A stretch of 64,000 nt of DNA from Brachycybe producta (GCA_036925085.1 JAUPFP010000014.1:1492001-1556000); one strand, 5' to 3'. Shown: positions 32,896 through 44,067, counted from the stretch's first letter. Program-made: numbers and translations. The notes: generated from the sequence alone by a model not told the origin.

Positions 32896-33265
32896 CGACT
32901 GAATAAGCGCCAAATTGAACAAACGCCAAACTGAATAAACGCCAAATTTTTGGCTTTTTTCAGTTTGGCGTTTGTTCCATTTGGCGTTTGTTCCATTTGG
33001 CGCTTATTCAGTTTGGCGTTTGTTCCATTTGGTGCTTATTCAGTTTGACGTTTGTTCCATTTGGCGCTTATTCAGTTTGGCGTTTGTTCCATTTGGCGTT
33101 TGTTCCATTTGGCGTTTGTTCCATTTGGCGCTTATTCAGTTTGGCGCTTATTCAGTTTGGCGTTTGTTCCATTTGGCGTTTGTTCCATTTGGCGCTTATT
33201 CAGTTTGGCGTTTGTTCCATTTGGCGTTTATTCAGTTTGGTGTTTATTCAATTTGGCGCTTGATC
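32896..33265. repeat. Palindrome-headed 16/32-bp tandem array
   Basis: From 32961 a 32-bp pattern (CAGTTTGGCGTTTGTTCC then ATTTGGCGCTTATT) repeats about ten times with swapped half-units. The first 65 bp (32896-32948) carry the same words in inverted orientation (GAATAAGCGCCAAATTGAAC), so the array starts with a hairpin of its own unit. All three forward frames are open only because of the repeat. Confidence 0.9.
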
Positions 33266-33309
33266 AGCGCCACCATAAAAAAGGTCCTAAAACACGCTGT
33301 AAACGTGTC

Positions 33310-33349
33310 TTGTGTGGTTGGTGTAGTGGTTAGTGTCTCAGGCTCACAG
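33310..33349 (+). other. tRNA-like head (A-box) fragment, probable SINE remnant
   Basis: GGTTGGTGTAGTGGTTAGTG followed by TCTCAGGCTCACAGA matches the 5' half of a tRNA with an A-box (TGGTGTAGTGG). No B-box or tRNA 3' half follows. A family B MITE begins immediately after it at 33350. Confidence 0.5.
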
Positions 33350-33533
33350 ACAGGCAGTTAGAAATCGGAGAGAACTTCAGCTGGCTCCACCCTTTTTATG
33401 ACGACCGGCAACTTCTAATTGGTTTCTTGTGTGGTTCGACGTTGAAAAGGGTGGAGAGCATGTGACGTCAGACTACACAACAAACCAATTAGAAGTTGCC
33501 GGTCGTCATAACAAAGGCGGAGCCAACTGAAGT
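33350..33533. mobile_element. Family B MITE, right end truncated
   Basis: The left end ACAGGCAGTTAGAAATCGGA is intact. The right arm stops after CCAACTGAAGTT, about 25 bp short of the usual terminus. No target duplication is visible. Confidence 0.75.
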
Positions 33534-33544
33534 TAAATAAAGGT

Positions 33545-34330
33545 GAGTAAAAATACAACTACCATGTAGACATAGACCATGAATAATTACTGAAAAGTGA
33601 TTTAATGAGTTTAGCGGATTTTAATTGTTATTAAACATAAAAGAAGAAAAACCGGGTCGCGGTTTTTTAAAAAAAAAAAAACAATTTGGAAAAAAAAAAT
33701 ATTAGCACCTTCTTATATTATTCCTAAGGTGGATTCAAATTTATTTGATGAAAAAAAAAACCACGAAACGTAAATTGAGTTCAGACTTAATTTAATTAAA
33801 CGAGAATTTTTTTTAATTGGTTGTAATTTGGTTATGACGCGCCATTTTGTTTTTTTTTCTTTTCTGTGAAGTAGGTCAACTGACATTCATTATTCACATA
33901 TTTTTTTTATGTGAAAGTTTAACTTAAATTCGGGTCGTTTTTTTTTATTAGTTCTTCTTTAAAAGTGAAGAAAAAGATGATGAAGGATGAGGATGAAAAG
34001 GAGAAAAAAATTGGTAAACTTTGAGGTTATGAAAACGCTGCAGATTTCATTGTCTCCTATTTCTTATATTCTTGTTGCATCAGCAATATTATTACATGTG
34101 TATCTCAGCTTATATAGCATGTGTGTGTTACACAAATGTTATAAAGGTTCGTTTCCACTTAATTAGCAACTGCATAATAGTCACGAGTGACTAGTTAAGT
34201 GTAGAGAGATGAGTAGGCAATTTATAACGACTTCATTTACCTTTTAGAAATAGTATAAAAACGAATTAATTCTGTCTTACAGGTAGAAACATTACGAAAA
34301 AAAATGTTTTAGAAACTAGGAGGGTAGCTT
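33545..34330. other. AT-rich noncoding stretch
   Basis: No gene is seen. A family A-like word (TTTTAGAAACTAGGAGGGTA) at 34306-34325 marks a fragment at its right edge. Confidence 0.45.
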
Positions 34331-34336
34331 AACACG

Positions 34337-34888
34337 CGCTTCCGGTTTACTTGCAATGAATTTTCGAAGTTGCATTTTCATGAACATCTATAGAAACACC
34401 TCCACCACACCCACTCTGAATTGACCTGATGTTTGGAGCGTGCATTTTACAAAGGAAACAAAGACAATGTTGTCTTGTAGACATCATTGGTAATACATCG
34501 AGGTCAATATTTTTATTCCGGTGCTTCCGGTTCGTTTGCAATGATTTTCCGAAGTTACACCTAACCTATGCTCGGTCTGAATTGACCTAATGTTTGGAGC
34601 GAGTATTTTACAAAGGAAATGAAGACAATGTTGTCTTGCAGACCTCACTGGGAATACATCGAGGTCAATATTTTTCATTCTGGCACTTCCGGTTCACTTG
34701 CAATGAATTTTCGAAGTTGCATTTTCATGAACATCTATAGAAACACACCTCAACCACACCCACTCTGAATTGACCTAATGTTTGGAGCGTGTATTTTACA
34801 AAGGAAATGAAGACAATGCTGTCTTGCAGACCTCACTGAGAATACATTGTGGTCAATATTTTTTATTCTGGCGCTTCCGGTTCACCAG
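34337..34888. repeat. Three tandem units of about 160-190 bp (satellite-like)
   Basis: Units begin near 34337, 34524 and 34684 with CTTCCGGTT.(A/G)CTTGCAATGA. They share TCTGAATTGACCT.ATGTTT, TTTTACAAAGGAAA and GAAGACAATG.TGTCTTG. The middle unit lacks about 27 bp. Open frames on the minus strand are repeat shadows. Confidence 0.85.
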
Positions 34889-35094
34889 TTTTTGTTTATG
34901 CTGGATAGAACTGAAAAGGAGCAATCGATTGTAAATAGATTTATATAAACCAATGGACAACTAACTGTCAACTGGCAACTTTTTTTCTATCATTCCACTA
35001 AACAGGTACCATGACAATAAGATACTAGAAAACGTAAAAGTAACGTATTTTGTGTCTGGTACACTGTATTCAATCCGAAAAGATGCATCTAAAG

Positions 35095-35452
35095 CAGGCA
35101 TGTCAAACTCAAAGGCTAACGCGGGCCAAATAAACAAGGTCTAAGTTTATGTGGGCCGCAAAAAAAAACAAAAACTTCAATTTTTATAGAAAAACGTAGG
35201 TTTATTTCGAAAAGTCCAGTAGAAAAAAAGAACAAGGACAACGGTAAAATGACTGTTTTCTTCCGGACACTTTGGCATCTTCTTCTGTGCTACAACCTTT
35301 CCTACTTCGAGGGTCAAATCTTGTTCGCAGTGATTACTTTCAAAACTGACCCAAGTTGAATGTCAGTAATCCTGGATCTGACAGGTGCTGAGCCACAAAG
35401 ATATTCGTTGTGGGCCGTATGCGGCGCGCGGGCCGCGTGTTTGACATGCTTG
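35095..35452. mobile_element. hAT-like non-autonomous element with exact 8-bp duplication
   Basis: The terminal inverted repeats are CAGGCATGTCAAACTC and CAAGCATGTCAAACAC (reverse strand). The flanks ATCTAAAG at 35087-35094 and 35453-35460 are identical. An 8-bp duplication with CAGG-type ends is characteristic of hAT transposons. The interior has no transposase frame. Confidence 0.88.
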
Positions 35453-35981
35453 ATCTAAAGAAACAAAAGGGAAAAAACGGCCGTAACCTTGTTATGGTCA
35501 CTTTCATTTCCTGTTTTTTTTTTCTTCTGTCCTTTTATTTGTGGACCAAAAAAATAAATACCCTTCGTAGGTTTGAGACCTTTTTTTTGTTATTACATCA
35601 AATAACAGAAGAGAGGAGTTTTGTATTTTTTGTTTCTAAATATAGATTTCTAAATTGACAAAAGAAAAGAAAAAGCTACTGTAATTGAAAAGAAGAAGAA
35701 GAAAAAATGACAACCTTGTGTTGTTGTCAGACAAGGTTCTCATTTTAAGAGAGATAGAGAGATAGGAGAAACAATAATGAACATTAAGGAGATGATATTT
35801 AGTTTAAAAATTTCATTAATTTCTTTCATTTCGAGGGGTGGATGGCCCAGGGTGGGGTTATTTTGTTCAACAACAACAACAAAAAATTGGAAGCTTAGTA
35901 TAAGCAGTGATTGCTTACTTTCAGGGGAAAAGAGACCCCCCCCCTTCAAATAGTGAACCACACCTAAAGAGGTGTCACTCA

Positions 35982-36186
35982 AGAATAGTAGTTAAAAATA
36001 GGTGAAAACTTCAGTTGGCTCCGCCCTTGTTATGACGACCGGCAACTTCTAATTGGCTGGTTATGTAGTCTGACGTTGAAAAAGGCGGAGCATGTGACGT
36101 CAGACTACATAACCAGCCAATTAGAAGTTGCCTGTCGTCATATCAAGGACGGAGCCAACTGATGTTCTGACCTATTTCTAACTGGT
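35982..36186. mobile_element. Family B fold-back MITE with 9-bp duplication
   Basis: The arms carry GGCTCCGCCCTTGTTATGAC and its inverse. The flanks TGTCACTCA at 35973-35981 and 36187-36195 are identical, although the terminal ACAGG/CCTGT bases have decayed. Confidence 0.8.
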
Positions 36187-36282
36187 TGTCACTCATGATA
36201 CATATATATATATATAGAGGTAGTTCAACTTCTGAGCTTTGTTTATTGTAGCATAGCTGATCGCCTTTCGAAAGAGTTTCTC

Positions 36283-36440
36283 TCTGAAACCTGGGTTTCC
36301 TAATATAGTGGTACCGTTAAATGACGTCACAAAAACCATTTTCATATAGACGAGAAAACCACATCCAATTTACATCTATGAAAACGGTTTGTTTGTGACG
36401 TCATGTTACGGATACCGCTATCTTAGGAAACCCAGGCTTC
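36283..36440. repeat. Fold-back with CTGGGTTTCCTAA ends
   Basis: GAAACCTGGGTTTCCTAA and TTAGGAAACCCAGGCTTC are inverted ends. ATGACGTCACAAAAACC pairs with GGTTTGTTTGTGACGTCAT. A family B element was inserted only a few bases beyond its right end. Confidence 0.85.
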
Positions 36441-36446
36441 AATGAG

Positions 36447-36651
36447 ACAGGCAATTAGAAATCGGGACAAACAGAAGCTGGCTCCGCCCTTTTTATGACG
36501 AACGGCAACTTCTAATTGGTTGGTTACGTAGTCTGACGTCACATGCTCCGCCTTTTTCAACGTCGAACCACGCAACAAACCAATTAGAAGTTGCCAGTCG
36601 TCATAAAAAGGGCGGTGCCAACTTTTGTTTGTCCCGATTTCTAATTGCCTG
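36447..36651. mobile_element. Family B fold-back MITE with 9-bp duplication
   Basis: It starts ACAGGCAATTAGAAATCGGG and ends AATTGCCTG. The flanks TTCAATGAG at 36438-36446 and 36652-36660 are identical. Confidence 0.9.
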
Positions 36652-36660
36652 TTCAATGAG

Positions 36661-37270
36661 TGATTCATCTTCTGATGACGAGGATGATTTTTAATTTTGG
36701 TCAGGTGTGGTTCCTCTTTTGTATTCCTTTTGTGTGTTGTGTCTGTGAGGTGAATGGGTGGCTGTGTTTATAGTAGAGCTATATGTAGTTATTATTTTTT
36801 ATAGAGCACTAAACATCATTGCATCTAAATTAGCTTAATTATTGATTAGATTTCTAATTTACTTTTCTAATTAGAATGTTGAAAAGTGAAACTCAAAAGC
36901 TAAGGTCACACATGCGTAAAATTATACTCCGGAAAACAAAAAAAAGAAAATGTTTTACATTTTACGTTGCTATTACGTTTTTATACAAGTGACCCCAAAG
37001 AACCTGAACGGAAAACGTAAAGGAAAACTCCGTCTATTGGTATGAAGGGACAATAAACACCAGGAATACGGTTCAAAAAAATTAGGAGGATAAAGGGTGA
37101 AGGGGGGGGGGGGGGGTGCGGGCATTTCAAGAGGCCCTTGCCGTGACCTCTTCTTTGGCACTACTTCTCCTATTGGTTGATTTCTCATCAGAAACCATAA
37201 ACTGTAAACTGAAAAAAAAGGGAAACAGTCTCAATTTTGTTTTCAGGTCTTTTTCAGTTGCGATGTAAAA
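36661..37270. other. Noncoding stretch
   Basis: No supported gene is present. A G tract lies near 37102 and a loose inverted pairing of ACATGCGTAAAATTATA with TTACATTTTACGCATGTG flanks 36910-37300. Confidence 0.4.
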
Positions 37271-37369
37271 CATTTTGATTTCTGTTTACATTTTACGCAT
37301 GTGGGAACTTGGCTTAAATCCTAAAATTGAATGGGTTTTTTCAGGTGCAGAAATAAGGGAGAAAAGGTC

Positions 37370-37640
37370 AAGGAGAGTGTTAGAGATACAAGAGAGAGGT
37401 CAAAGAGTGATAGATAAGAGAAGTGGTTGTTACAACGACAATGAGAGAGAGAGACGAAAGGGAGAGAGAGAGAGAGAGAGAGAGAAGGATAAGAGGGAGA
37501 GAGACTAGGACTAGGACAAGAGAGAGAGAGAGAGAGACGAAAGAGACAGAGAGAGAGAGAGAGACAAGGACGAGAGAGAGAGGAGACAACGAGAGGGAGA
37601 GAGATGGAAAGAGAATGAGAGAGACTGAAGAGAAGGAGTT
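37370..37640. repeat. GA-rich imperfect microsatellite
   Basis: GAGAGAGACGAAAGGGAGAG-like words run through the interval. The open frames in several registers are products of the repeat. Confidence 0.9.
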
Positions 37641-37890
37641 GGGGCCTTTGTACACAGGCGACCTTTAAAAGACTTTTCGACGACAAAGTGAATTCAAAAG
37701 TTGCTGTTTCACAATGTGTTTTCTATTGAAAGATTCCAACCTTTTTTAACCTTTCAATAGAAATGTCGCCTGTGGTGTCTTGTCTTTCGATAATAAAAAA
37801 CAATACATTGCGACGACAGCCCAGCGATCTTCGACTTCATTTTGTCGTCGTCGTAAAGGTTTTCAAAAGTCACCTGTGAGCCAAGGCCCT
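37638..37890. repeat. Family J-like fold-back
   Basis: GGGGCCTTTGTACACAGGCG and CACCTGTGAGCCAAGGCCCT are inverted ends. TTTCGACGACAAAGTGAA pairs with TTCATTTTGTCGTCGTCG, and a central TTCTATTGAAAG hairpin follows. It is related to the blocks at 14588-14812 and 44430-44890. Confidence 0.65.
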
Positions 37891-37899
37891 TATTGAGAT

Positions 37900-38885
37900 A
37901 CTAAACAGAGAGAGAGAGATAGACTTAAGAGGGGTTTTTTTCCGCTCTTTCTCTTTGAACAATGAAGAAAACTGTTTATTTAATCACATTTCTTGCTTAT
38001 ATATATTTTTTTCCGGTTGTCTTCCCGCCTTTTTGATGATGTAGCTTATTTTATTTTGTTGTTATTACGGTGTGTGTATTTTTTTTCTCCTCTGGTAAAA
38101 AAAAAGAAGTCTAAGAAGGAATTTAATGTAACTTTTATGAGGCCATTTTTTCTTTCTCTCTCCGTTCTTTCATTCTTTCATTTTCTCTATCATAAAAGAT
38201 GGGTTTCAGATTAGCTTTTTTTTTTTTTTGAAGATCTTTTTTTTTTTAAGTTTGGTAAAAAAAAAACCCTTCCTCTGATAGAACAGGAACGCCCCCTATA
38301 AACACACGTATATATTTAAACAACACAATTTAGCCTCCTCCCAACCCTCCTTCTCTCTCACCCCTTTGTAAGACATAGGCGTTTCATCATTGTAAAAGGT
38401 TTGCCTAAATCCTATTTGAGCAACAAAAAAAAAACCATTCGCGGTTTTTTTTTCTTATTTTCTGCTCTTTATTTGCATATTTTTTTCTCTTCTCTTTTGT
38501 TCTTTTTCTATTTGAGTCTTCTTCTTCTTATATAATGATGCTTATTTGCTCTAATGTTATTGCTAAGGGAATTTAATTTTGCATTTTTGCAACAGTTGCT
38601 TTTCATTTCATTATTGATGCTCCTTTATATTACAAGTTTTACTTTTAAAGGTGCTCTTTTTTGGGGGGTGGGGTTGGGGTGAGGGTGGTAGCGTGGTAAG
38701 TGAGCGAAAATTCACAGCTAAGCTTATTTACACTTGATTATAGCTATTTGTACTAGCATTAAAAATAGCTAAATTAATAAGCTCTGAAATAAATGCGACA
38801 AGAACAAGTACTAAACTAAATAAAAGCAGCAAAACTCACTTGTAAACTAAAGAAAACTAGAGAAACAAGCTGTAAACTAAATAGA
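37900..38885. other. T-rich noncoding stretch
   Basis: Long T and A runs, no gene. The last 130 bp contain degraded units of the following minisatellite (CAAGTACTAAACTAAATAAA, AAACAAGCTGTAAACTAAAT). Confidence 0.45.
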
Positions 38886-38892
38886 TATACAG

Positions 38893-40235
38893 AAACAAGC
38901 TCTAAATTGAACAATGGCAACGGGAACAAGCTCTAAATTGAACAATGGCAACGGGAACAAGCTCTAAATTGAACAATGGCAACGGGAACAAGCTCTATAA
39001 TGAACAATGGCAACGGGAACAAGCTCTAAATTGAACAATGGCAACGGGAACAAGCTCTAAATTGAACAATGGCAACGGGAACAAGCTCTATAATGAACAA
39101 TGGCAACGGGAACAAGCTCTATAATGAACAATGGCAACGGGAACAAGCTCTAAATTGAACAGTGGCAACGGGAACAAGCTCTAAATTGAACAGTGGCAAC
39201 GGGAACAAGCTCTAAATTGAACAGTGGCAACGGGAACAAGCTCTAAATTGAACAGTGGCAACGGGAACAAGCTCTAAATTGAACAGTGGCAACGGGAACA
39301 AGCTCTAAATTGAACAGTGGCAACGGGAACAAGCTCTAAATTGAACAGTGGCAACGGGAACAAGCTCTAAATTGAACAGTGGCAACGGGAACAAGCTCTA
39401 AATTGAACAGTGGCAACGGGAACAAGCTCTAAATTGAACAGTGGCAACGGGAACAAGCTCTAAATTGAACAGTGGCAACGGGAACAAGCTTTAAATTGAA
39501 CAGTGGCAACGGGAACAAGCTCTAAATTGAACAGTGGCAACGGGAACAAGCTCTAAATTGAACAGTGGCAACGGGAACAAGCTCTAAATTGAACAGTGGC
39601 AACGGGAACAAGCTCTAAATTGAACAGTGGCAACGGGAACAAGCTCTAAATTGAACAGTGGCAACGGGAACAAGCTCTAAATTGAACAGTGGCAACGGGA
39701 ACAAGCTCTAAATTGAACAGTGGCAACGGGAACAAGCTCTAAATTGAACAGTGGCAACGGGAACAAGCTCTAAATTGAACAGTGGCAACGGGAACAAGCT
39801 CTAAATTGAACAGTGGCAACGGGAACAAGCTCTAAATTGAACAGTGGCAACGGGAACAAGCTCTAAATTGAACAGTGGCAACGGGAACAAGCTCTAAATT
39901 GAACAGTGGCAACGGGAACAAGCTCTAAATTGAACAGTGGCAACGGGAACAAGCTCTAAATTGAACAATGGCAACGGGAACAAGCTCTAAATTGAACAAT
40001 GGCAACGGGAACAAGCTCTAAATTGAACAATGGCAACGGGAACAAGCTCTAAATTGAACAATGGCAACGGGAACACGCTCTAAATTGAACAATGGCAACG
40101 GGAACACGCTCGAAATTGAACAATGGACACGGGAATAAGCTCGAAATTGAACAGTGGACACAGGAATAAGCTCGAAATTGAACAGTGGACACAGGAACAA
40201 GCTCGAAATTGAATAATACCTACGAAAACATGCTT
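38893..40235. repeat. 31-bp minisatellite, more than 40 units
   Basis: The unit AACAAGCTCTAAATTGAACA plus GTGGCAACGGG repeats about 43 times. The centre is nearly uniform (CAGTGG type); units near both edges carry CAATGG, and some near the start carry CTATAATGAACAATGG. The last units decay to GACACAGGAATAAGCTCG. Since 31 is not a multiple of three, no long frame exists. Confidence 0.97.
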
Positions 40236-41165
40236 TAAAGTGAATATTGACTAAAAGAACAAGCTCTTAACTGAATAAATGACCATAGACGAACAAGGTC
40301 TAAACTGAGTAATACTTAAAAAGGAACATGCTTTAAAGTGAATAATGGGGACAGGAACAAGTTCTAGAATAAATAAAAGCATTCCTTCCTGCATACATAT
40401 GTATAATGTATATATATGTAAAGAAAAGATTTTTCTAATGGGGGAAATCCTTTTTCTCGACCATAATATCGTAAAAAACGAAAATATAAGAAAAGATAAT
40501 AAAAATGGTAGTTGGGTTGGAGTTTATGGAATCGCGAAATGTCTTTCTTCGTCTTCTTTTTTCGGTTTATGGCATTTCTACATTTTCCATATTAGGGGTC
40601 ATCTTTTGAGGTAAGAAACGAAAAAATGCGGCCGGAAAAAAAAATGGGAACGACGTTATATAACTGGAACATTTTCCTATTTTATATTTGGAAAGTTGCT
40701 TATATTCGAGTTTTTCTTTTCAAAATTTTTTTGTTTGTTTCGAAGAAAAAAGAAGGATGGGCACATCATAAAAATACACAGAAAAATTTCAAATTTCATG
40801 GTTTTTTGTTGTGTGGTTTTTTTTATAGAAGGTTTAAAATCGGAATTTTTTTCCGATTATGTTTTTGGGAGTATGTGACGTCACACATGATCTTTATACG
40901 TGGCAAGGAAAAAAACATACAAACGTTAAAAAAAAAGCTAATTTACAGATTAAAATCAGCAATTTTGAAAAATACAAAATATAATATCTTCAAAATATTT
41001 TTTTTTCATTCGTTTTTGTTTACGATTGAGAAAACGAAAATGCGGAAACATTGGGAAAAAATGTAATTTATGTAAAAAAAAATTATAAGCAAATGTTTAA
41101 ATTAGTTTTAAAGTGTGAAAACTACTTAAAACTGTGATTAATTTTGTCTTTCAGGTATAAAATTA
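40236..41165. other. AT-rich noncoding stretch
   Basis: Frames of 89-146 codons occur but are Phe/Lys/Ile-rich as expected from A and T runs, without motifs. One TGACGTCA lies near 40876. Confidence 0.45.
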
Positions 41166-41169
41166 AATG

Positions 41170-41440
41170 TGTTTTAGAAAGGTGTAATACGGAATCCAGT
41201 TAAGGACATAAACTAAATAAAAAATTGACTTTTATTATTAATATTTTAAATTAAAATACTAAATCAATATTTTGTCAATAGTTTATAAATTATATTTAAG
41301 TATTAACTCATTATTTTCAGATTATTAACTGAATAAATTGAATTCGACATATTGTTTGTTTGTCCTTCACAGGGCTCTGTAGAACACGTTTATTATTTAA
41401 ATGCATTTAAATTATCAGGTGCTGTGTACTAGGTATAAGG
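41170..41440. mobile_element. Family C element
   Basis: This block starting TACGGAATCCAGTTAAGGAC and ending ATTTAAATTATCAGGTG is the reverse complement of those at 47925-48215 and 62885-63178. It carries the CAGGGCTCTGTAGAACACG box near its right end. Confidence 0.8.
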
Positions 41441-42012
41441 AGGCTCAATCACTTAGGGGTGTTTTTATGATATCTTTCAAAATAAGCTTTTTTATGCGAG
41501 GTTTGAAAATGATTCAACTTTAAGCAGACGATATTTTTTTTAAAATTATTGTCTATAAAAAGTTTATTTTGAAAGATATCAACATGAAAATCCACTATTA
41601 AAGATGATTTCTGAACAACTGATATTTTCGAACTCTGGCTCCTGAAAGATGGTCCGGACCAATCAAGAGTTCGGAAATATCAGCTGTTCAGAAATCATCT
41701 TTAATAGTGATTTTCATGTTGATTGATATCTTTCAAAATAAACTTTTTATGCCAGTTTGAAAGTGAGCAATTTTTAAGGAGACGATAATTTTTAAAATCT
41801 CGTCTATAAAATAGTTTATTTTGAAAGATATCAACATTTCGAACTTTTGATTATTTTTATCTTTTCAGACAGAAGCAAATTTAAAAGAAACTAGAAAGTG
41901 TTTTAGAAACTAGAAGGGTAATCTCAATCACTTAAGGATATATTTCATGTAGATATCATCTTTCAAAAATAAGCTTTTTTTGTGTGTCAGTTTGAAAATG
42001 ATCCAACTTTAA
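41441..42012. mobile_element. Family A cluster with embedded fold-back
   Basis: Family A cores (TTATTTTGAAAGATATCAAC) at 41565 and 41815, a fold-back at about 41590-41717 (AAAGATGATTTCTGAACA / TGTTCAGAAATCATCTTT), and a left arm TTTTAGAAACTAGAAGGGTA at 41901 show several overlapping insertions. Confidence 0.7.
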
Positions 42013-42700
42013 ATGAGGTTTCTTAATAAAATTTCATCCAAAATTTTAAAGAGGGCCAACATTTGTGCTGCTCGTTTTTAATTGAAAACCCAACATAAGA
42101 AAAAAGAAAACATTTTCATAATAAATTCAAATACAATGGGAATTGACTTTGAATCGCTTTACAAACTTTTTAATTATAAACTTTTAAAACCAACTAATAA
42201 ATAAAAAGTTGAAATTGATTTACATAAAATGGCTAATAAACGAATTTCCATTATGAAAGTTTCCAAAAAAAAAAAAAAAAAAGCAACAACCCATAGTTAA
42301 TTCGGTATTTTACCAGCAGTTAAGTGAACTTCAATTGGCAAAAAAAAACATGGTTAACATAATTGCTGCAAGATTTAGGCCTACAACAATATGGAGCCAT
42401 GTTTCTGACAAAAGAAAAAAGTGAAAATGTTAACAAAATTTAGCATCATCTATCTAACAGGAAGTAAAGCCCAACAGGAAGTTACTGATAGTTTTTACTT
42501 GCAGGTAATTTTTTTAAAAGTGAAAACAAACCAAAATTAGGATCTATAAATAGTAAATGGACAATAGTTAACTTAAGTAACTTAAGTTAATTTTTAGAAT
42601 GGAAACTTGAGTATAAGTAAGCCTATTAATGTTAGTTAGTAACTTTGACCTCAGTGACCTCGTTAATATTGAGGACCACCACCGCCGCGTCCCGTTGAAC
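42013..42700. other. Noncoding stretch 3' of the first defensin-like gene
   Basis: AT-rich, with an 18-base A run near 42268. It should include the 3' untranslated region of the minus-strand gene ending at 42716, but I could not identify its polyadenylation signal with confidence. Confidence 0.45.
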
Positions 42701-42715
42701 TTCTCATTAGTGATG

Positions 42716-44067
42716 TCACTGATGTGGATTCATTGGCTGATTTCCTGTGCCTCGCGGTCCTCCTTGGCCTCCTGTGCCTTGTGGTCCTCCTTGGCCTCGT
42801 GGTCCTCCTGTGCCTCGTGGCCCTCCTGTGCCTCGTGGCCCTCCTGTGCCTCGTGGCCCTCCTGGGCCTCGTGGTCCTCCTTGTTGGAATTGTTGTGGTG
42901 GACCTGATGATGATTGTCTGTTTACTGGCTGAGTTCCTGGGGTTCGAGGTCCTCCTGGTTGGGTTTGTGTTCCTCCTGTTTTGGTTTGTGTGCCTCCTGG
43001 TTGGCCTTGTTGTCCTTGCACTTCGTGGAATGCTGCATCTTCATCAGGATCTTCTCCTTCGTGATCTTCTCCTTCGTGATCTTCTTCTTCATAACCATCG
43101 TCATGAATATCCTCAACACCACCCGTTGGATGCCCATTGTAGTTCTCATCACCATCTATTGGAGGTCCATTGTAGTACTCACCGCCACCGTAATTTGGAT
43201 TATGAAGTCCTCCACCGCCACCGTAATTTGGATTATGAAGTCCTCCACCGCCACCGTACGGTTGCTGTTGTTGAGGTTGAGCCATGTTGCGGCTGAATTC
43301 ATGTTCTTCTCTTTCGTGTCCTTTTCCACCCATTCCTTGTTGGTTGTTTTTGCCATTGCGTCCTTTTTTGCCTTTGGAACCTCTTATGGATCCTAATTGC
43401 AGATCGTTGGATTTCATTCGCTTGTTTGAACAGCAACACTTTTTCCGAATACACTGTCCAGATACTCTAGCATATCCTGCATTTATTTCCTGTGGTTGCC
43501 GACACTTTCTTTCACACCTGATATTACGAGCTTTCAGGCCAACTTTTTTATTATCGCATATGGTGTTGTCACAGAAGGACATAGTGTCACGACGTTCGCT
43601 CATCAGACTGTCGCTAACGAAGTCTCCAATTTCTGCAAATTAGAAGAATAAATAAGGCCTTAATGTGATTGTGTGAAAAAAAGGGCAGATTTTCACATTG
43701 TCGGAATGTTTGGATGGGAAGGATCGGTTCCGATTTCGAACAATTCAAGGATGGATTGATTCTGGTTAACATTTCAATTGTCCTGCAACAGAGGGCCCTT
43801 GAATCATTTCTTTTCAGAAAGTCTAGGTTAGATTAAGAGTGCAAGTAGAGCATTTATTTTGTCATTTGTAGCGTTAGATGGCGCTACTATGCCATCTATG
43901 GAGGCTGCAAGCGCCATCTACCTTGCATTTACATAAGCATTTTTCTATGAAGCCCCTCCCCCACCTCTCAAGGTTAGAAAAGAGAAAAACTTACCAAATG
44001 TGGTCACTTCGCCTAGTGCGATGGTTATGATGACCAACATGATGGCGATACTGACGTAACCAGCCAT
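42716..44067 (-). CDS. Secreted defensin-like eight-cysteine protein with Gly/Pro-rich collagen-like tail
   Basis: Two exons on the minus strand, 44067-43995 and 43632-42716, join in phase 1 (GTAAG donor, TTTGCAG acceptor) into 329 residues. Exon 1 is a signal peptide (MAGYVSIAIMLVIITIALGE). Cysteines at residues 45, 50, 64, 68, 85, 90, 91 and 92 give C-x4-C-x13-C-x3-C-x16-C-x4-CCC with a GQC before the fifth. C-x3-C and C-x4-CC are the spacings of big- and beta-defensins; the CSalpha-beta layout is also compatible. A basic linker follows, then a Gly/Asn/Tyr part with two GGGGGLHNPNY units, an acidic EEEDHEGEDHEGED part, and a C-terminal stretch of alternating GPR-GTG triplets that is formally Gly-X-Y. 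The product should be secreted; an antimicrobial or matrix role is inference. A GTAAGT donor on this strand near 45050 suggests a noncoding first exon. The paralogue lies about 4.7 kb away. Confidence 0.85.
43430..43573 (-). other. Eight-cysteine defensin-like module of the first gene
   Basis: The module runs from the first cysteine (FCDNTIC) to the terminal CCC. It contains CERKC and then GQCIRKKCCC, which has the GxC...C pattern called the gamma-core in antimicrobial peptides. All eight cysteines align one-to-one with the module at 50204-50320. Confidence 0.75.
43805..43965. repeat. Family L element inside the intron of the first defensin-like gene
   Basis: CAAGTAGAGCATTTATTTTG and GTTAGATGGCGCTAC at the left pair with GCGCCATCTACCTTGCATTT at the right. 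The right end, TATGAAGCCCCTCC, matches the block near 21960. It sits between the two coding exons without touching the splice sites. Confidence 0.7.

Noticed and set aside
32961-33265. CRISPR-like reading of the regular short repeat array
   Set aside because: The units are contiguous with no unique spacers and the host is an animal. It is an ordinary tandem array. The same applies to 38893-40235.
40626-41066. 146-codon plus-strand frame, Phe/Lys/Ile-rich
   Set aside because: Its composition is what A and T runs would give. No motif or conserved pattern is visible.
42724-43396. Leu/Val-rich and Ser/Phe-rich plus-strand frames
   Set aside because: They are antisense shadows of the Gly/Pro tail of the first defensin-like gene.
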